A stretch of DNA of 64,000 nucleotides from Krasilnikovozyma curviuscula (lineage: Eukaryota > Basidiomycota > Tremellomycetes > Cystofilobasidiales > Mrakiaceae). How positions within the stretch are numbered: the stretch's first letter is position 1; the number at the start of each line of letters is the position of its first letter. The position numbers and the translations under genes were made by a program. Below the pieces are notes generated by a model that did no database searches, had not been told where the DNA came from, and saw nothing but the letters and a program-made list of their open reading frames with translations. This document shows, in pieces, positions 62,394 to 64,000 of this stretch. The stretch is from NCBI GenBank assembly GCA_014825775.1, contig MVAQ01000096.1, forward strand, positions 1 to 64,000, read 5' to 3'.

Positions 62394-63906
62394 GGCTGAG
62401 CTACACAGGAAGCTGTGGCAGATATGTGGTCAGCAGCTGAACAGTATCCATCAACGAGGGACATCTCTTACTTGACCTAGCTTTTCCTATTGGTGACTAA
62501 TACTTGTTGAGAAGCAGGTCTACTTCAATGTATGGGCGTCGAGAGCTAAGTCTGCGGTGTCAGTTGAAAAAGAGGCAAGCTAACTCCGACGCAGCTTTTT
62601 TAAATCGCAACCGAATTGGCACTTCACACAAGACAAGAACCGAGAGGAACAACCCTTTTGCAAATCGAACACTGAGTTTGATGTACAACTGAAGAATAAT
62701 GAGATATCTAAACTAGTAACAAGACAAGCAACACTACGGTGTTCTGGTCCAAAGAACTGGAGCGGGGGTTTCGACGGCGACGGGATGTGGCTATGGTGTC
62801 TCTGGCAACGACCTCTACTTGGCTGTGATTAAGGGCGACAAACGAAAAGAACGTGGAGCACCACAGATTTACAGATCGTACAGGCCCGACCAGTGTCGTT
62901 CACAAGGGTGTATGAGAGAGAGAGAGAGGGATATCTTGAGACACGGAACATTTGTAGGCCAGGCGCACAGAAAGTCATCGATCACTTTATACTTTCGGGT
63001 CAGCTATAGTTGGGTACTTAACCAAACGCTTTTGAACAGTATTTTTCAATATTCCTCAGTTACAACTAACGAGACGCTACTCTCATCGGGTGTGTGGCCC
63101 TGCATCGCAGCTCTCAGGTCGTGCGACAGTAGTCAACAAAGTGAGCAAGTGTTCGAGGGTTATGTTTTCGTCTTGTCGTCCCCCCTTTGCATTTGTCTTT
63201 AGTGAATTGGAGTTTAAAAATATTTTTAATCGGAGAAGGGAAAAGGATGCATTTTGAAGAGAAGAAGCGCGCGCACAAGACACAATATTTCATATTTGTT
63301 TACTCTGTGCAATTTCAAAAGTTTGTGCGCATTTTTTTACGTGAAGCTGTGTTTGGTCTTAAAAAAGAAATGTTTTGAATTGTACTTCCATGGCTGCTAC
63401 TGCAGAATTCTTGGAGAGGCTTGAGGTGGCTTTTACCCAGGACCGATTTAGGGTCATCAAATTCGCAGTGTCACATCACATACGGCGTTGAATGCTATGT
63501 CCTTCAAAACATGTGGAATCAGAGCAGTTGTTTATCCGAATCTCTTTGAGTTGGGTCTTTGATCAAAGCAAAGCGATCCCTCCTCTGTTTCTAGGGTATT
63601 CTCGCATGAACGGTACGTTCTTGCCACGAAAGATTCCTGTATAGCTCAAACTTATGCCTGGCAATAGATTCGCGCAGCAGTAGTGTTCTATCGTCTATAC
63701 AACGCTTAACCTGCCTATCGTGAAGCTTGTACGTCCGGTCGATAAAGAAAACAAGGTCCCTGCGATTATCGCGGGGCGCCATCGGCGATCAAAAGGGAAA
63801 AAGCCTCGAACGTTAGAAAAATTACTTTTTGCCTCTCAAGAATTGCACCCGTTCGACAGTATTTTTGATTCTGAATCAAATAATTAAAAAAAAAAAGAGA
63901 AAAAAA
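62394..63906. other. 1.5-kb intergenic region upstream of two divergent genes
   Basis: Should contain the promoters of the Zn2Cys6 gene (minus) and the edge gene (plus). A GA microsatellite lies at about 62914-62928. A 63-codon minus frame (63782-63591) starts with ATG but has no recognisable domain. Bases just before the edge ATG are A-rich. Confidence 0.4.
62914..62928. repeat. (GA)n microsatellite
   Basis: About seven GA units in intergenic DNA. Confidence 0.8.
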
Positions 63907-64000
63907 ATGTCAGGAATCACCGAAACTCTGTCGGAGGCCGAAAGGCTAGCAATCCTTCTCATCTTCGACTGCAACCTTGACTTCAACCCAGCTAGGCTTC
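63907..64000 (+). CDS. 5' end of a hypothetical gene running off the right edge
   Basis: The ATG at 63907 lies directly after an A-rich leader (AAAAAAGAGAAAAAAA), a favoured fungal start context. The frame is open to the last base: MSGITETLSEAERLAILLIF, then DCNLDFNPARL. The mix of charged and hydrophobic residues looks like a helical N-terminus of a soluble protein, of the kind seen in short fungal proteins that begin with an S/T-E-x-E-R helix. Only 31 codons are visible, so no function can be given. Confidence 0.4.
   Translation, partial: MSGITETLSEAERLAILLIFDCNLDFNPARL

Noticed and set aside
63591..63782. 63-codon minus-strand frame (MAPRDNRRDLVFF) as a transposon remnant
   Set aside because: No terminal repeats, no integrase or transposase motif and no second copy in the window.

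Overview
The window is 64 kb of fungal nuclear DNA, most likely from a basidiomycete. Nearly every gene is broken by several short introns (about 45-110 nt) with GT-AG borders. Genes lie on both strands in divergent and convergent pairs, and the families present (Zn2Cys6 activators, DAL5-type transporters, an NAD-malic enzyme, SMC5, DRG1, Nramp) are eukaryotic. Several Zn2Cys6 and membrane-protein sequences have a basidiomycete look, but I cannot fix the class from sequence alone. There is no tRNA, rRNA, CRISPR array, phage or recognisable transposon. All coding calls below are my own spliced reconstructions; exon borders are given where I worked them out.

Left part (0-26 kb), mostly metabolism and transport: a serine-rich nuclear-type hypothetical (494-2133), a metal-dependent amidohydrolase (4759-2724, minus), a membrane-anchored DUF4097-like beta-repeat protein (5084-7055), a divergent pair of DAL5/allantoate-type MFS permeases (9842-7219 minus and 11276-14002 plus), a zinc alcohol dehydrogenase (16099-14413, minus), a mitochondrial acyl-CoA dehydrogenase (18903-16667, minus), the GTPase DRG1/Rbg1 (21181-19230, minus) and a third DAL5-type permease (24395-21682, minus).

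Middle part (26-44 kb), mostly information processing and metal or carbon handling: a Zn2Cys6 activator whose zinc cluster is spread over six small exons (29080-26162, minus), SMC5 (35152-29634, minus), a divergent Nramp metal transporter (35748-38345), an NAD-malic enzyme (39151-41724), and a second DUF4097-like protein (43982-42137, minus) that is a clear paralog of the one at 5 kb with the same intron positions and phases.

Right part (44-64 kb): two type II membrane proteins with a glutaredoxin fold but no active-site cysteine (44686-46320 and 53766-55322), a small hypothetical (47562-46838, minus), an LtrA-family multi-pass membrane protein (49914-52949), a coiled-coil hypothetical (57183-55683, minus), a second Zn2Cys6 activator with an unusually long 34-residue loop inside its zinc cluster (62393-59256, minus), and the start of a further gene that runs off the right edge (63907).

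The most interesting signals are the pair of cysteine-less membrane glutaredoxin-like proteins (SGSS and TSTS in place of CPYS), the very small exons that must be inferred to keep frame (4 nt in the Nramp gene, 9 nt in an MFS gene, 17 nt in two others), and the duplicated DUF4097-like proteins. The gene order suggests no biosynthetic cluster.
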